The translations under genes were made by a program, and so were the position numbers. Shown in pieces: positions 6,700-17,076 of a stretch of DNA of 33,690 nt. Source of the DNA: a virus; IMG/VR virus record IMGVR_UViG_3300035670_000790, positions 1 through 33,690 of that record; one strand, 5' to 3'. Position 1 is the stretch's first letter. The number at the start of each line of letters is the position of its first letter. The notes under the pieces are model-generated. The model saw nothing but the letters and a program-made list of their open reading frames with translations. It was not told the DNA's origin and ran no database searches.

Positions 6700-8378
6700 T
6701 AAAATTTCCTCTTACAGATTAGCTGTGTGTTCCAGTTAGCAGATGTTAGTGTTCTAACAGTATCATTTGCTGCGACGTCAAATATAAGAGTTAAATACGC
6801 AGACATTGATATGCCGCATTTTTTCCAGTTTCCATCTGTTGCATTATTTCTTGCAAATGTATTTCCGCCTGTGTATGAGCCTGCATACCATAACAACGCA
6901 TCAACCTCGTCACCTATTCTGTATCCATACTCTGCCGTTTTACATATCAGTTTACCGCTAACATCAAAAGGCGCACCGATATTACAATTGAATGTGGTTA
7001 TTGTGCTTAACGATATTACAGCAGGCGTAGACTCATAGTAACCATTGTAGGCATAGGCAACAGTTGAAGTTACCGCGCCACCACTAGCAACAGCCTCACC
7101 AACAATCACGCGCCATGTTGCACTTGTAGCCGAACCATCGCCTACATACATCACCATCCGTCTGTAGTCGTATGTGTGAAGCCCGTTAGTAGTAGCAGCC
7201 GTGCCGCCATTCTGGAAAGCAGGGGCTACAGTAGTTACTCCGGTGGTAAATGTGCCATCAGTGCCGACATCTACATATAGATAATTTGTGGCATTGTTGG
7301 TCACAGTCCATGTAAAGTTAGCTGTGGCAGTAGCTATACGATCAGAGCCAAGCCCAAACCCTTGGGATGCACAGACAACAAACGGAACATTGCTAGTTAT
7401 ATTCTGTGTAGTCAGGGTTAAGTCTGCATCAGTAGCAGGCAGGAAATCAGGCAAGCCAGCAGATGTTATCGGGCCACCCTGTACTGTTTGCCGTACATTA
7501 GTCAACGGCATCATTGGCAAAGGGTTAAGGATTACAAAGTCAGTCCCATCATACTCAATAATCGCAACCTGACCGGACACCATAACACCTGACCGCTTGT
7601 TACCCGCCGCATCATATTGCTTGAGATTCTTGGCACCCAACGCATTTACATTGATGTCGTTACTTCCAGTTGTGCCGGTAGAGTGACAGACAACAGTAAA
7701 CCTCTGACCAGTGACATAGGCAGCAACCGCAGGACTGGCAGTAGTCAGTGTGTAGTTTGGCGCAGTACCCGCAGTGGCATACCGGATGCCTTCCTGCTCT
7801 CGGTTATTCTTCACCGTTTCCAGTGTCGCCCTAGCCTGTGCGCTAGTAGCATCGTCTAACAGTGTTTCGGCAAATGCCGTGATAGTAGTGACAGGCGAAA
7901 GGTCAGCAGGAACTATAAGAGCAGGGTCACCGCTACCATCAAAGCCTAACAATTTGTTAGCCCTGTCAGCAGAATCACCCACTATTTCCATGCCAGTAGC
8001 AGTCGTATCAGCAAAGGTCAATGTCCTGGACTGTACTGAATCTTGGTACTGCAAGATGGAATAAAGCCGGTCAATGTCATTGTCTAGCGTTTCAGACAGC
8101 AACTCCCCGCTCTGCTGGTACTCGTTTTCCCTGTCCAGATTAGGGACTAGCTTGATCAGCAATTCGGCAACACTGGCAGCAGGTGCAGTGGTGAACACAA
8201 CATTACCGCCAGTCCTTGTGCCTATACCTGTCACCGTGTACTCACTATCGGCAATCAGCACATCATCGGCATAGACCTTTAACTCCGCCTCATCAAAGCA
8301 GCAGAAAGTGTAGGCAAATGTAACCACTACCCCATCAGGGTTATAGGTGTTGTACTGTGTCTGTTCAGTGATCGCCAT
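6699..8378 (-). CDS. Tail fibre with T7-type N-terminal attachment domain
   Basis: 559 residues from ATG 8378, which overlaps the terminase stop as TAATG; an in-frame start further upstream would lie inside the terminase gene. Residues 1 to about 130 (TEQTQYNTYNPDGVVVTFAY, the YADDVLI hairpin, NDIDRLYSILQYQDSVQSRTL) match the T7 gp17 N-terminal domain that docks the fibre to the tail. The rest is Thr/Gly/Ala-rich beta structure without a T7-like shaft and should carry host recognition. Unlike T7, it lies after the large terminase. Confidence 0.88.
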   Translation of the reverse strand: MAITEQTQYNTYNPDGVVVTFAYTFCCFDEAELKVYADDVLIADSEYTVTGIGTRTGGNVVFTTAPAASVAELLIKLVPNLDRENEYQQSGELLSETLDNDIDRLYSILQYQDSVQSRTLTFADTTATGMEIVGDSADRANKLLGFDGSGDPALIVPADLSPVTTITAFAETLLDDATSAQARATLETVKNNREQEGIRYATAGTAPNYTLTTASPAVAAYVTGQRFTVVCHSTGTTGSNDINVNALGAKNLKQYDAAGNKRSGVMVSGQVAIIEYDGTDFVILNPLPMMPLTNVRQTVQGGPITSAGLPDFLPATDADLTLTTQNITSNVPFVVCASQGFGLGSDRIATATANFTWTVTNNATNYLYVDVGTDGTFTTGVTTVAPAFQNGGTAATTNGLHTYDYRRMVMYVGDGSATSATWRVIVGEAVASGGAVTSTVAYAYNGYYESTPAVISLSTITTFNCNIGAPFDVSGKLICKTAEYGYRIGDEVDALLWYAGSYTGGNTFARNNATDGNWKKCGISMSAYLTLIFDVAANDTVRTLTSANWNTQLICKRKF

Positions 8379-9994
8379 TAGTAATCTACCTGCGCCTCGA
8401 AAACGCCCGACCTTGGACTCCAATTCTGACCCTTGCTAGGGTTGAATTTCCCAAACGATTGGACACGCTCTGGAGTCATGGAAATAGCCTTGGCAGCAGA
8501 ATCTATATAGTCGTCATCGTTACTGGTAGCCGATGGGTTGAACTCTAGCAGCTCGTTATATGCCGGAGAGTCAGCTACCTGCCTGCTCATTGCCAATTGG
8601 TTTGACAGGATCAAAGGCTCAAAGGCCTCTAATATCCGCTTGTTTTTATTCTCGGATGAATGATCATCCCCTACCCCACAGACCAGTTTCCTTTGCTTGA
8701 ACGCCGCCTTTAGTACGGCAGGCATGAACTTCCCTATCCCGTTAGTCTCAACCTGCACCCTGCTAATCCGGTACTTTTCCACCACATCACAGATAGTCAT
8801 AACCTGACCACCGGTTATAGTCCTGCCATCCTCGGCAAACTCGGCAACCTCGCCAACCAACGGCAAAGCCCTGTGCCAGTACCGCTTGCCGTTCCCATCC
8901 TGTAATACCAAGGCTAGGGCAGACACATCAGACTTCAGCTTGCCGGATGCAGGGTCTATAGTAAGCGCAGCACCTACCATCTGAATCCCGTTCAATGTCA
9001 TCCTCAGCCCACCATTGACCTCATCAATGACCGGCTCACAGTCATAGACCTCTACACGCTCAGGGTCAAGCCTCACATTCCCGATAGGTCTAGCCATTAA
9101 CATATACTGACTATCCCACTCGTTCAGCGTCCGGCATTCCTTCCTGCGCTTTGCCATTTCCTTTCTGGTAAACCGCTCAGGCCATAGCGATTCAGAGTAG
9201 AAATCCACAACCTCTGCACGCTCCATCATCATCACATGCCAGCCATCAGCCGTATTGGTCAGGGTGTAGTCCTGACCTGCCTCCAATAACCTAGCACCCG
9301 ATCCGATACCAGTGAACACGAACTCAGGCTTGAACGGCATTACACCGTGATCGGTATTGTTTACCCTGTAATAATGCTCGAACATCCGCAAGATAAGACA
9401 GTCAGCACCGCCTTTCTTTACCTCATCATATAAGGAGTGATGGGTATGTGGAGTGCCTACATATAGCCTGCGCCCTCCTGGCACTAGGATGTGCGTCTGT
9501 TCGCTTAACCTATACCTTAGCTTTTCCCTAGCCTCGGCACTCTGTATATTCCTTGGCACTTCTACATCATCATTCTGTATCTCATCCGCACGGGAACTGG
9601 TGACGTTAGAGGTTATCCCCCTTGCCTGCATTGACGGGTTGCGAGGATCGGTAGAACCTTCCACCCACCACATCTGCACTTCCCCTTGCTGCTTTTTCAT
9701 CTTGCGGGTAAGTGGATGCCGCTCTATTACTGCTAGGGTATCTCTGCTCATCTTGTATGCGGTATCGTCCTGATCGCCTTGATGCAAGATCCTATAGGAA
9801 GGATCACAGTAGTATCTCCAAGCGTTATAGACAGCAAGGATAGTAGACTTTGCATGACCCCTTGGCATCATCAGTAAAGCCGTTTCAGTGAACGACTCAA
9901 GGAACGCACAGACTCGAAGGTGAAAGTCCGGCACATCCCATCTCTGGACATCAGCCCAAATCAGGAAGAAAACCGAAAAGCTAACCTTGTTCAC
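8378..9994 (-). CDS. terL: Terminase large subunit, T7 gp19-like
   Basis: 538 residues. ATPase: Walker A-like PRGHAKST at 44-51 and SRADEIQNDDVEVP near 134-147 with the Walker B acidic pair D142-D143. Nuclease: TIDPASG with D347, D356 in KSD, and VETNGIG with E416, the pattern of the RNase H-like headful-type nuclease. Length and the RAD...DDVE block agree with T7 gp19-type motors. It pumps DNA through the portal and cuts concatemers. It overlaps the small-terminase candidate by 14 bases. Confidence 0.95.
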   Translation of the reverse strand: MNKVSFSVFFLIWADVQRWDVPDFHLRVCAFLESFTETALLMMPRGHAKSTILAVYNAWRYYCDPSYRILHQGDQDDTAYKMSRDTLAVIERHPLTRKMKKQQGEVQMWWVEGSTDPRNPSMQARGITSNVTSSRADEIQNDDVEVPRNIQSAEAREKLRYRLSEQTHILVPGGRRLYVGTPHTHHSLYDEVKKGGADCLILRMFEHYYRVNNTDHGVMPFKPEFVFTGIGSGARLLEAGQDYTLTNTADGWHVMMMERAEVVDFYSESLWPERFTRKEMAKRRKECRTLNEWDSQYMLMARPIGNVRLDPERVEVYDCEPVIDEVNGGLRMTLNGIQMVGAALTIDPASGKLKSDVSALALVLQDGNGKRYWHRALPLVGEVAEFAEDGRTITGGQVMTICDVVEKYRISRVQVETNGIGKFMPAVLKAAFKQRKLVCGVGDDHSSENKNKRILEAFEPLILSNQLAMSRQVADSPAYNELLEFNPSATSNDDDYIDSAAKAISMTPERVQSFGKFNPSKGQNWSPRSGVFEAQVDY

Positions 9995-10274
9995 GCTTAA
10001 ATGCCACCACTCTATTTTGCGCGGATTGTATCAGTGCGTTTATCTCTGCTTCCTCATGTCCTTCATCGTCCGGCCTTTCGACATTAGCCAACATCCTTGT
10101 TATGTCAGCCGACAGTTTCAACGAACTTGAAGCCATCATGGTAAGCCATCGCCTGTCGCCTCTCTGGTCTTTCTCTTGTAGCGTCAGACCACAAGCCTCA
10201 TCAAACTCGGCAATGGCATTATCAATAGCCTGATCCTTGATACGCTCTAATTCCTTGCGCTGATCTTCTCTCAT
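9981..10274 (-). CDS. Putative terminase small subunit (gp18-like position)
   Basis: 97 residues, mostly charged helix (MREDQRKELERIKDQAIDNA, then LKLSADITRMLANVE). Size, helical content and position immediately before terL match the small terminase of T7-like phages, which recognises the genome end and regulates the motor. No helix-turn-helix is obvious. Its start overlaps the preceding gene as ATGA. The call is mainly by context. Confidence 0.65.
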   Translation of the reverse strand: MREDQRKELERIKDQAIDNAIAEFDEACGLTLQEKDQRGDRRWLTMMASSSLKLSADITRMLANVERPDDEGHEEAEINALIQSAQNRVVAFKREQG

Positions 10275-12727
10275 TCGCCCACCGCCGCTGATAGGTTAGG
10301 TGATCTTTCCGGCAATCCTGCACCCAAATCCCACCAATACTGTGCGCCAGTCCTTGCCTCATCCCTTGCGCGTTTACTGTCAAGATAACCAGGGCTAACC
10401 ATTTCCTGCATTTCATGGAACACAAACCGGTCAATAGCTGCACGGGTGTACCACAACTTGACAGCCGGAATGTTGTTAGATGCTATACGCAGTAATTCAG
10501 ATTGCATGTTGGTGTCTATTTCCTCGCCGCCTGTCATTTGCCTCCATGCCTCTCCAGCATTTCCTAGCGTAACGGATGCAATGTCAGCACCAAGTGATAC
10601 AGTAGGGCCTGCCAGATTCATCCAGTTAGCTGCACCAGTCCTAGACTCCCCGCCCAATCCTGTATTGATAATGTCTGCCAATATACCCAAGCCACCAGAC
10701 TGGATAACAGCACGCTTCCAGAAGTCTCCAGTCGTCATATCCTCAGGGTCTTTACCTGCCTGCATGCTCTTGCCCTGCAAAGCCAAAGCACCAAATCCGA
10801 TAAGTGCCGCAAAGTGACTTACCGCCCATTGTGCAGCCTTGGCTTTACCCTTAGCGGCAGTGATGTCTGAAATGTTATCCATCATCCTTGCAGTCATAGC
10901 TATCGGGAACGACTTGAACTGATACAAGTGTCTGGCAACCTCGCCACCTAATGTGCCTTTCTGGTGTGCGCCAATCCTTGCCCTATGCTCAAGGTTTAAC
11001 GATGTAACAGCCGTGTCAGACTGCTCCATTATATAGCCCATCAGCTTATAAGCAGCCTGCCTTTTAACTGTGTCATCAAGTCCTTCGATTGCCATGATAG
11101 TATCGACATTCAATAACATCGTATGGCGACCGCCTTTCTCTGGCGTAGCCATATTCCAGACATCCCATGTTGCCTCATCAACACCATTTCTGGACAGCAT
11201 TATCTGGTCAGACTTGGCAAGTTGCGCCCACTTGTTACGGCTAAACTTAGCCAGCGCAGCAGATTGACTTATTGCAAATGCTTCCTTGAGCCTGTCAGTC
11301 CACATATTCATAAGCGATGCGCGGAAAGTTACATCTGCCATCTTGTTAATGATGCCGTCAGTAGCACCGCCTTCCATCCATCTATTAGTGCGATTCAATA
11401 TCGACTCAGCCATAAAGCCAACAATCTCTGCATCCTGTTTTGGCAGGCTGACAAAATCACGCAGGATAGGCATGAAGCCCATATTGTTTTTATGCGCCTG
11501 ACTCATCACAGTAGCAAGATCAGTAGTGGAAGATATAACCGCGCCACCCAATAACCTTGTGGCATTCCATGTCCTGATATTGGCGTTAATATCCGCAGCC
11601 CTGACATTGTAAGGATGATTCAAACCAGCTACCTGATTCCATACATCATCCAGCTTTAGCCCTATGCCTACAGACTTTATACCGCCATCATCTATCTGTG
11701 CGCGAGTTGCCATCATCCTGTAATTACTTGAAGCCTCAGGCCCCCATTGCTCCATCAATGCAATATCCCTAGCCATAGATGAAATATGATGCCCCATAGC
11801 TTGAAACAAAGTACCACGACCAAGCTCGTTATTATATTCAATGGTCGCAGTTGCATCCTTGAAGTGTAATGCCCTATGTGCATCATGCCTCTTGGCTATA
11901 CCGCCGCCACGCGATGACCCGAAACCTATAGACTTTCCAGCCTCCAGCTTTGACAGCCCACCAGTGGTTATTGTGTCAAACACATCATCAAGCATTTCGT
12001 GCATTTCAACATCAGATAGCCTAGTGCCATCCTCACGCAAATACCTGTTACGGTCTAGCCGCTCAAGCACATACGGCATCCACTTATCTTTTCCCATCTT
12101 CAGAATCTTTGCAGCATCATGGGCAGTAGGGATATAGCCATAATCCAGCTTCCCGATATTAGCCCCGACACTATTAGCGTGAGTGCGGATTGACTCGACA
12201 AGCTCTAGCCATTTATCAGCCACTCCCTTTGCAACCTTGTTACCTGAGCCGCCTTCCAGTATTTCCTTTATAATGTTTTCTGACATTTCCTTATCGTTAA
12301 ACATACCGAAATACCTGTCTGGCACAGCGTCCATCATTTCCTTTAGAGTGCGCTGCCATGTCCTTTCCATCCCATTGGCGTACATATAGGTATCCTTGAG
12401 CATCTGGAATACAACCTTATGCCCACCAGTCCTTCCTATCTTGTACGAGTTATAAACTTCAGTCTGCTTATATGCAGCAATGGTAGATAGCTTCTTGTTC
12501 TGTATCTTCTTCGCAGACTCGGCCTGTATTTCATCCATTGCGTTCAATGCAGCCTGCTCTATCTGCTGCTGCTCAGTCATGCCCTTGTATGTGACCAAAT
12601 CCTTTTGCGCCATTGCAGTGCGATGACGGGCTATCCTTGTCTCAAGGTCAGCTAACAGCTTTTCAGTTACCTTATCCTCACCAATTTTATTGATAAGCCT
12701 AGTAACGCAACGCGCATTTATAGCCAT
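10271..12727 (-). CDS. Large internal virion / DNA-ejection protein (gp16-like position)
   Basis: 818 residues, largely helical, starting MAINARCVTRLINKIGEDKV. It lacks a recognisable lytic transglycosylase motif at the N-terminus. Repeated amphipathic helices and Ala/Gly-rich hydrophobic stretches (WAVSHFAALIGFGALALQGK) fit proteins released with the DNA that build the ejection channel. It is the last and largest gene of a block (gp14-, gp15-, gp16-like order) preceding the terminase genes. The functional call is from order, size and composition. Confidence 0.7.
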   Translation of the reverse strand: MAINARCVTRLINKIGEDKVTEKLLADLETRIARHRTAMAQKDLVTYKGMTEQQQIEQAALNAMDEIQAESAKKIQNKKLSTIAAYKQTEVYNSYKIGRTGGHKVVFQMLKDTYMYANGMERTWQRTLKEMMDAVPDRYFGMFNDKEMSENIIKEILEGGSGNKVAKGVADKWLELVESIRTHANSVGANIGKLDYGYIPTAHDAAKILKMGKDKWMPYVLERLDRNRYLREDGTRLSDVEMHEMLDDVFDTITTGGLSKLEAGKSIGFGSSRGGGIAKRHDAHRALHFKDATATIEYNNELGRGTLFQAMGHHISSMARDIALMEQWGPEASSNYRMMATRAQIDDGGIKSVGIGLKLDDVWNQVAGLNHPYNVRAADINANIRTWNATRLLGGAVISSTTDLATVMSQAHKNNMGFMPILRDFVSLPKQDAEIVGFMAESILNRTNRWMEGGATDGIINKMADVTFRASLMNMWTDRLKEAFAISQSAALAKFSRNKWAQLAKSDQIMLSRNGVDEATWDVWNMATPEKGGRHTMLLNVDTIMAIEGLDDTVKRQAAYKLMGYIMEQSDTAVTSLNLEHRARIGAHQKGTLGGEVARHLYQFKSFPIAMTARMMDNISDITAAKGKAKAAQWAVSHFAALIGFGALALQGKSMQAGKDPEDMTTGDFWKRAVIQSGGLGILADIINTGLGGESRTGAANWMNLAGPTVSLGADIASVTLGNAGEAWRQMTGGEEIDTNMQSELLRIASNNIPAVKLWYTRAAIDRFVFHEMQEMVSPGYLDSKRARDEARTGAQYWWDLGAGLPERSPNLSAAVGE

Positions 12728-12728
12728 G

Positions 12729-14132
12729 TTATAACCCCAAAATACAAGTTGCCGCCTCTTTAATCGCAGCGGTTAGCGTGTCTGCCTGTTGCTTTTCAGC
12801 CCTTATATATTCTAGCGCATCACTAGCCTTGCCCACAGTGCCAGCCTCTACCTGACCAGTCAAATGGTTAATAACATTAACCTGTATATCCATATCACCA
12901 CGCTCATCAATCAATGCCTTCAAGTCAGCATCGACAGGCTCAACGTCTTGCGCCTGCTCTTTCGGCTTCTTACTAACAGGCTTTGGCTTTGTCTGCTTTA
13001 CCGGCAGCTGCTCGTCTATCCTAGATACCTCTGCCTTTATAGATGCAGCCTCATCACCTACAACAATTGCAGGCTTGCCAGACTCAAACTCCAGATTGCC
13101 AGCCTTTACATTCACCGGCTCGCCACGATTAAGCGACTCAACGGCAGAGTCCAACTGGTTAACATGGGCATGCACAACATCAGGCGATACAGGGCGACCA
13201 GGCATAGAGCCATAAACCCTGTGGTGATAATTAGCCAACACCATCAACGCATCGTGAACGCCTGGCAATTCACCCTGAGCCTTCAGGAATGATGCCCTGT
13301 CCTTGATACTAGCCCCTGCCTGCATCAGCTTGTTGCCAAACACAGCATCCCCTACAGTTGGCGCTACCTCGCCCTTGATTGCAGACCGACCGGCAAACGC
13401 CATACCCATCAAGGCATCCATTGCTATAGCATTGGCATCCCAAGGATTAAAGTTTTCAGCATACTCACCCTCGGCAATCTGCTGCTGTGTAGCCCGTTCA
13501 GCTATACCAATGGCAGGGTTTGACAGTGCAGCTATCCCCAACTTTGAAAGAATAGTATTACCAAACACCGGAAGCCATGCACCAACAGCCGCCGCAGCAC
13601 CTCGAACCACGCCCATAGTTGCGGCATCTTCCTGACCCGCTCTAGCTGCCTCTAGTCCGGCAGTCATTTGCTGTGTGGCTACAAATCCGGCAGGGCCAGT
13701 CATTACAAAGTTACCAATCCCGCCTAGTACATTTGACACAAGCTCAACAGGCGCATCAATCTCACCACCATTCGGAGTCCAGTAGTCAACAGCATCGCCA
13801 CCAATGCCATCTACAACATTCTCAAAATACCAATCCTGAGCCTGAGTGCCATTATCAAACAGATAGTCGTAAGCCATCGGAGCAACTGAACCAGCAAATA
13901 ACGCAGCCTGTCCAGTCTTGGCGAATGTTTCACGCATCATTATGTTACCCGCTTGCGGTAACTGCTGATCCCAATAGCTTTCTATCCCATCATCTTCAGT
14001 CAGCACATTGCCAACAGAGGTTACAAACTCGCCTACCTCAGATATGTCAGCCTTTGCAGTAGTGCCGAAACGCTGTGCATACCTTGTAGCGTATTCCTCA
14101 TCGTCACCGGAAATGTCAAAAATGTCAGTCAT
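12729..14132 (-). CDS. Internal virion protein, 467 residues
   Basis: Acidic N-terminus (MTDIFDISGDDEEYATRYAQ), then several Gly/Ala-rich hydrophobic stretches (VLGGIGNFVMTGPAGFVATQ; VVRGAAAAVGAWLPVF) that could insert in membrane during ejection, and a Lys/Pro linker (KQTKPKPVSKKPKEQAQD) before a helical end. Placed between the two larger internal proteins, it is probably an ejection protein, an extra one compared with the three-gene T7 set. No enzymatic motif was found. Confidence 0.65.
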   Translation of the reverse strand: MTDIFDISGDDEEYATRYAQRFGTTAKADISEVGEFVTSVGNVLTEDDGIESYWDQQLPQAGNIMMRETFAKTGQAALFAGSVAPMAYDYLFDNGTQAQDWYFENVVDGIGGDAVDYWTPNGGEIDAPVELVSNVLGGIGNFVMTGPAGFVATQQMTAGLEAARAGQEDAATMGVVRGAAAAVGAWLPVFGNTILSKLGIAALSNPAIGIAERATQQQIAEGEYAENFNPWDANAIAMDALMGMAFAGRSAIKGEVAPTVGDAVFGNKLMQAGASIKDRASFLKAQGELPGVHDALMVLANYHHRVYGSMPGRPVSPDVVHAHVNQLDSAVESLNRGEPVNVKAGNLEFESGKPAIVVGDEAASIKAEVSRIDEQLPVKQTKPKPVSKKPKEQAQDVEPVDADLKALIDERGDMDIQVNVINHLTGQVEAGTVGKASDALEYIRAEKQQADTLTAAIKEAATCILGL

Positions 14133-16104
14133 AAACTGGATTCACCATTATCGGCTTGCCCATCGCATCTAGCAAAGGCTCGCGACCATCAAATAACTGG
14201 TACTTTCCACCAGACCGAGGCACAAACTGCAAGTCATTTGCCTCTACCTTTCCGCCATACTCAGCAGCGGCAGCCGCATAACCACGCATTACAGCATCCT
14301 TGTGTTCTACCGGCTTCCTGCCATGCGGAACTATTACTTTACCTGCACCATAACCTAACTTGACCTGTTCACCAATGGCTAACTTCATCGCCTCGGCTTT
14401 GTGCTTCTGGCTGATTTCACTAATAGTCACCCCATCCTTTGACACAAGCGAAGCGTAAACAGCATAAGCATTCTCAACAGCAGCATTTGCAGCCGCAGGA
14501 TTATTCCGCAAAGCATCGCCATACTGTGACATGATAGCTTGTCTGAACTTGTCAATGCTTGGCAGCGTTGTCTGCTTTTCATCAATGACCTTTCTGCCCT
14601 CAATCAGTGTGATGGCATCCTTCTCCCTGCCTCCAGTAGCCCACTTTCCCGCTAGTGCATAAGTTGTAGACTTCTTGTCCAACTGCTGCATGGCTGAATT
14701 ATACAATTCCCTGTCATCACCCAAGGCAGAGGATAACCCTTTCAACTCAGCTATAACCTGATCGGGTGCAGCAGTATCGAGTTTCTCAACTATGGCATCA
14801 ACTTCCTGCTTCTTTAATATTCCAGGGTCTTTCCCCTGCTTTTTAGCTACAACCTCTCGCGATGCTATACGATCTGCCACAGACTCAGGATCCGGATTTG
14901 ACCAGTCCACTTGCGTAGGATTTGCGCCTAACTCAATCTCGCCAGCCTCTAACGGGTTTTCCTTCCTGAGAGAAGCCCGCCGGTTTATCTCTGTTTCCAT
15001 ACTATCGACAAACTTCTTCTCCTCTGGAGTGCTGCCACTCTGGTTCATCCTTGCCCGTGTATCAGCAAGCCAAGCCCTTTGTGCATCTTCTGGTGCTTTA
15101 AGCAATCCCTGTATTTCATCTTGCCGCTTGGCATACTCGTTAGCCGATGTCTCGTAAACCGTCCCCTTTGTAGCCTCACTTACCTCTTTTATCATTTCTG
15201 GTGTAGCAATGCCGCCATCTGCTATGTGAGTTTCAAAACGCTTTGATACAACTTCTGCCTTCCTTTCACGCTTTTCCTGCTCACGCTCTGCACGATAAAT
15301 AGCACGCTCGTTCAGATTATTGATCTGGCTTTGCAGTGATGCCCTCTGCTTTATCAGGTAGTCAGGGTCTAACCTGGATTGCGACTCTTTACTGCTCAAT
15401 TGCGACAATACGCCAGACAATGCGACAGAATCATCACCGGCCTTTGATATGGCTAGGTTGATTGAATCCATGTTCGCCTGCTGGATAAATTCACGCTTGT
15501 ACTTTGCAGCATCTGGCCCGAATGCCCTATCCAATTCAGCACCAAACTCACCGTTAACATACGCCTCGGCAGCTACAGCATTGCCAAGGTTAGCCCTACG
15601 GAAAGCATCAGCAGATTCTAGCAGGGTAGATTGGTAATCCTTTTTACTTGCATTAAGTGCAAGGTTCTGGAAACTTTCCTTCCTGTTTATATTCCGTGCA
15701 TCCATTTCCGCATAGAATTGTGCCTTGCTTTCTTCATCAAGGTCATCAGCAACGCCTGCTATTGACTCCCTGATTTTCTTCTCAGCTTCATCCCTTGCAC
15801 CTAACAATGTATCAGACTTGACAGTACCTTCAGAATAGCCACGCTCCAATTCCTGCTCAGCAGTCTGTAACTGTGTTTCATACTCCATCAACTTGGTGGC
15901 AGCATTTGCCTTTTTCTTTCTGGCTTCAATATCCCTTTGCATTTCGGCAGCAGCCCTGAACTCAGCAGAAAAGCTACTAGCCGCCTTGCTAATAGTACGC
16001 GCCACTACTCCGGCAGAATCATCCTGAACCCGTGTAGATATGGCAGGCGAACTCCTGACCTCAGGCGAGGCATAGCCAAAATTACCTAACGGTATCTGCG
16101 CCAT
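14125..16104 (-). CDS. Internal core protein, long coiled-coil (gp15-like position)
   Basis: 659 residues, dominated by charged helix with likely coiled coils (EARKKKANAATKLMEYETQL and RAEREQEKRERKAEVVSKRF). The N-terminus MAQIPLGNFGYASPEV is typical of podovirus inner-core proteins. Such proteins stack above the portal and leave with the DNA. It is coupled to the 172-residue core protein by TAATG. Confidence 0.7.
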   Translation of the reverse strand: MAQIPLGNFGYASPEVRSSPAISTRVQDDSAGVVARTISKAASSFSAEFRAAAEMQRDIEARKKKANAATKLMEYETQLQTAEQELERGYSEGTVKSDTLLGARDEAEKKIRESIAGVADDLDEESKAQFYAEMDARNINRKESFQNLALNASKKDYQSTLLESADAFRRANLGNAVAAEAYVNGEFGAELDRAFGPDAAKYKREFIQQANMDSINLAISKAGDDSVALSGVLSQLSSKESQSRLDPDYLIKQRASLQSQINNLNERAIYRAEREQEKRERKAEVVSKRFETHIADGGIATPEMIKEVSEATKGTVYETSANEYAKRQDEIQGLLKAPEDAQRAWLADTRARMNQSGSTPEEKKFVDSMETEINRRASLRKENPLEAGEIELGANPTQVDWSNPDPESVADRIASREVVAKKQGKDPGILKKQEVDAIVEKLDTAAPDQVIAELKGLSSALGDDRELYNSAMQQLDKKSTTYALAGKWATGGREKDAITLIEGRKVIDEKQTTLPSIDKFRQAIMSQYGDALRNNPAAANAAVENAYAVYASLVSKDGVTISEISQKHKAEAMKLAIGEQVKLGYGAGKVIVPHGRKPVEHKDAVMRGYAAAAAEYGGKVEANDLQFVPRSGGKYQLFDGREPLLDAMGKPIMVNPVYD

Positions 16105-16622
16105 TATTTTTTCCCCTTCGCCGCCTTGTAATCCTGAAATCCACCGAACGCCTCTTTACCAGCAGTGATAAAGCCCGCAGTCCTTGCTGCCCTGCCCTTA
16201 TTCTTCAAAGCCGTAGCCTCATTCTCTGACCGTATCTGCATTGCCTCACCCTGCTGATTGCCACGCTTGAACGCATCAAGCCCACCGAATATAGACATCT
16301 GTGCATCAGTCTCAGCACCCTCGGTTACACTTGTTGTCAAATCAAGTGCCGTACCCATGTCAACATCCATCCCACTAGCCGCCGCCGCCGCCCGGGTCTT
16401 GGCTCTCTGCTCCTTGCCTGCCTTGCGTATCTGCTCTGCCCTTACAATAGCCGCGTCACGCTCTGCCTTCGCATCAGCTTCAGCCTGCTTCCTTTGCGCC
16501 TTGCCTTCAATCTCTGCCTGCTTTGCTTCAGCGTCAGCCGCCTTTTTCTGCTCCATCCCGCCATAAATTGCCGTTCCCGCAGATACTAATGTGCCTACCA
16601 ACATAGCAGTTTCAATGCCCAT
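16104..16622 (-). CDS. Small internal core protein (gp14-like)
   Basis: 172 residues: a short hydrophobic N-terminus (TAMLVGTLVSAGTAIYGG), a long Ala/Lys/Glu coiled coil (roughly residues 25-75), then AAAASGMDVDMGTALDL and a helical tail ending KAAKGKK. This outline, including the small 'GG...AA' N-terminus and coiled coil, is shared by gp14-type internal virion proteins, which are thought to form the outer-membrane pore. It is first in the run of four ejection-protein genes. Confidence 0.75.
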   Translation of the reverse strand: MGIETAMLVGTLVSAGTAIYGGMEQKKAADAEAKQAEIEGKAQRKQAEADAKAERDAAIVRAEQIRKAGKEQRAKTRAAAAASGMDVDMGTALDLTTSVTEGAETDAQMSIFGGLDAFKRGNQQGEAMQIRSENEATALKNKGRAARTAGFITAGKEAFGGFQDYKAAKGKK

Positions 16623-17076
16623 GACCTACCTCCAATACCTTCCCAAAAAGCCGTCCAGTCTGGACATAGCCCATCTTCTCGTAAAACCTTTGCGTCTTGT
16701 CCTCACTGATTCCCGTAGTGATTCCAATGTCAATTTCGACCGCTCCCTTAGCCTTTGCCCAATGCTCGAATGCCAGCAGCAAACGAAAGGCAGCACTACC
16801 GCCGCGCTTATCAGGAAGAACATAGAAACTAAAATCGAAAGCATGCAAGGTATCACCAAACCAGAACGCATCGATGCCTCCCGCAATTGCCCCAATGATT
16901 TCACCACCACTCTCAGCAACGAATACAACGCCATATTCTCCCCCTATCAAACCGCACATCATCGACGCTACCTTGTCACGCGAATAGGTATGACGGGCAT
17001 ACTCAGACTCAGCGTGTAGCATCTCGCCAAACTCTACCAACTGTTCAACATCATCAAGCGTAGCCGGTCTTATCAT
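16612..17076 (-). CDS. GNAT-family N-acetyltransferase
   Basis: 154 residues with the GNAT layout: MIRPATLDDVEQLVEFGEML start, VVFVAESGGEIIGAIAG beta hairpin, acetyl-CoA loop around VLPDKRGGSAAFRLL (R-x-x-S/G-x-A type), and the late FYEKMGYVQTG motif. It transfers acetyl from acetyl-CoA to an amine; the substrate is unknown. It sits within the virion operon, coupled to tail tubular B by TGATG and overlapping the core protein by 11 bases, so it is made late. It may modify a virion or host protein. Confidence 0.88.
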   Translation of the reverse strand: MIRPATLDDVEQLVEFGEMLHAESEYARHTYSRDKVASMMCGLIGGEYGVVFVAESGGEIIGAIAGGIDAFWFGDTLHAFDFSFYVLPDKRGGSAAFRLLLAFEHWAKAKGAVEIDIGITTGISEDKTQRFYEKMGYVQTGRLFGKVLEVGHGH

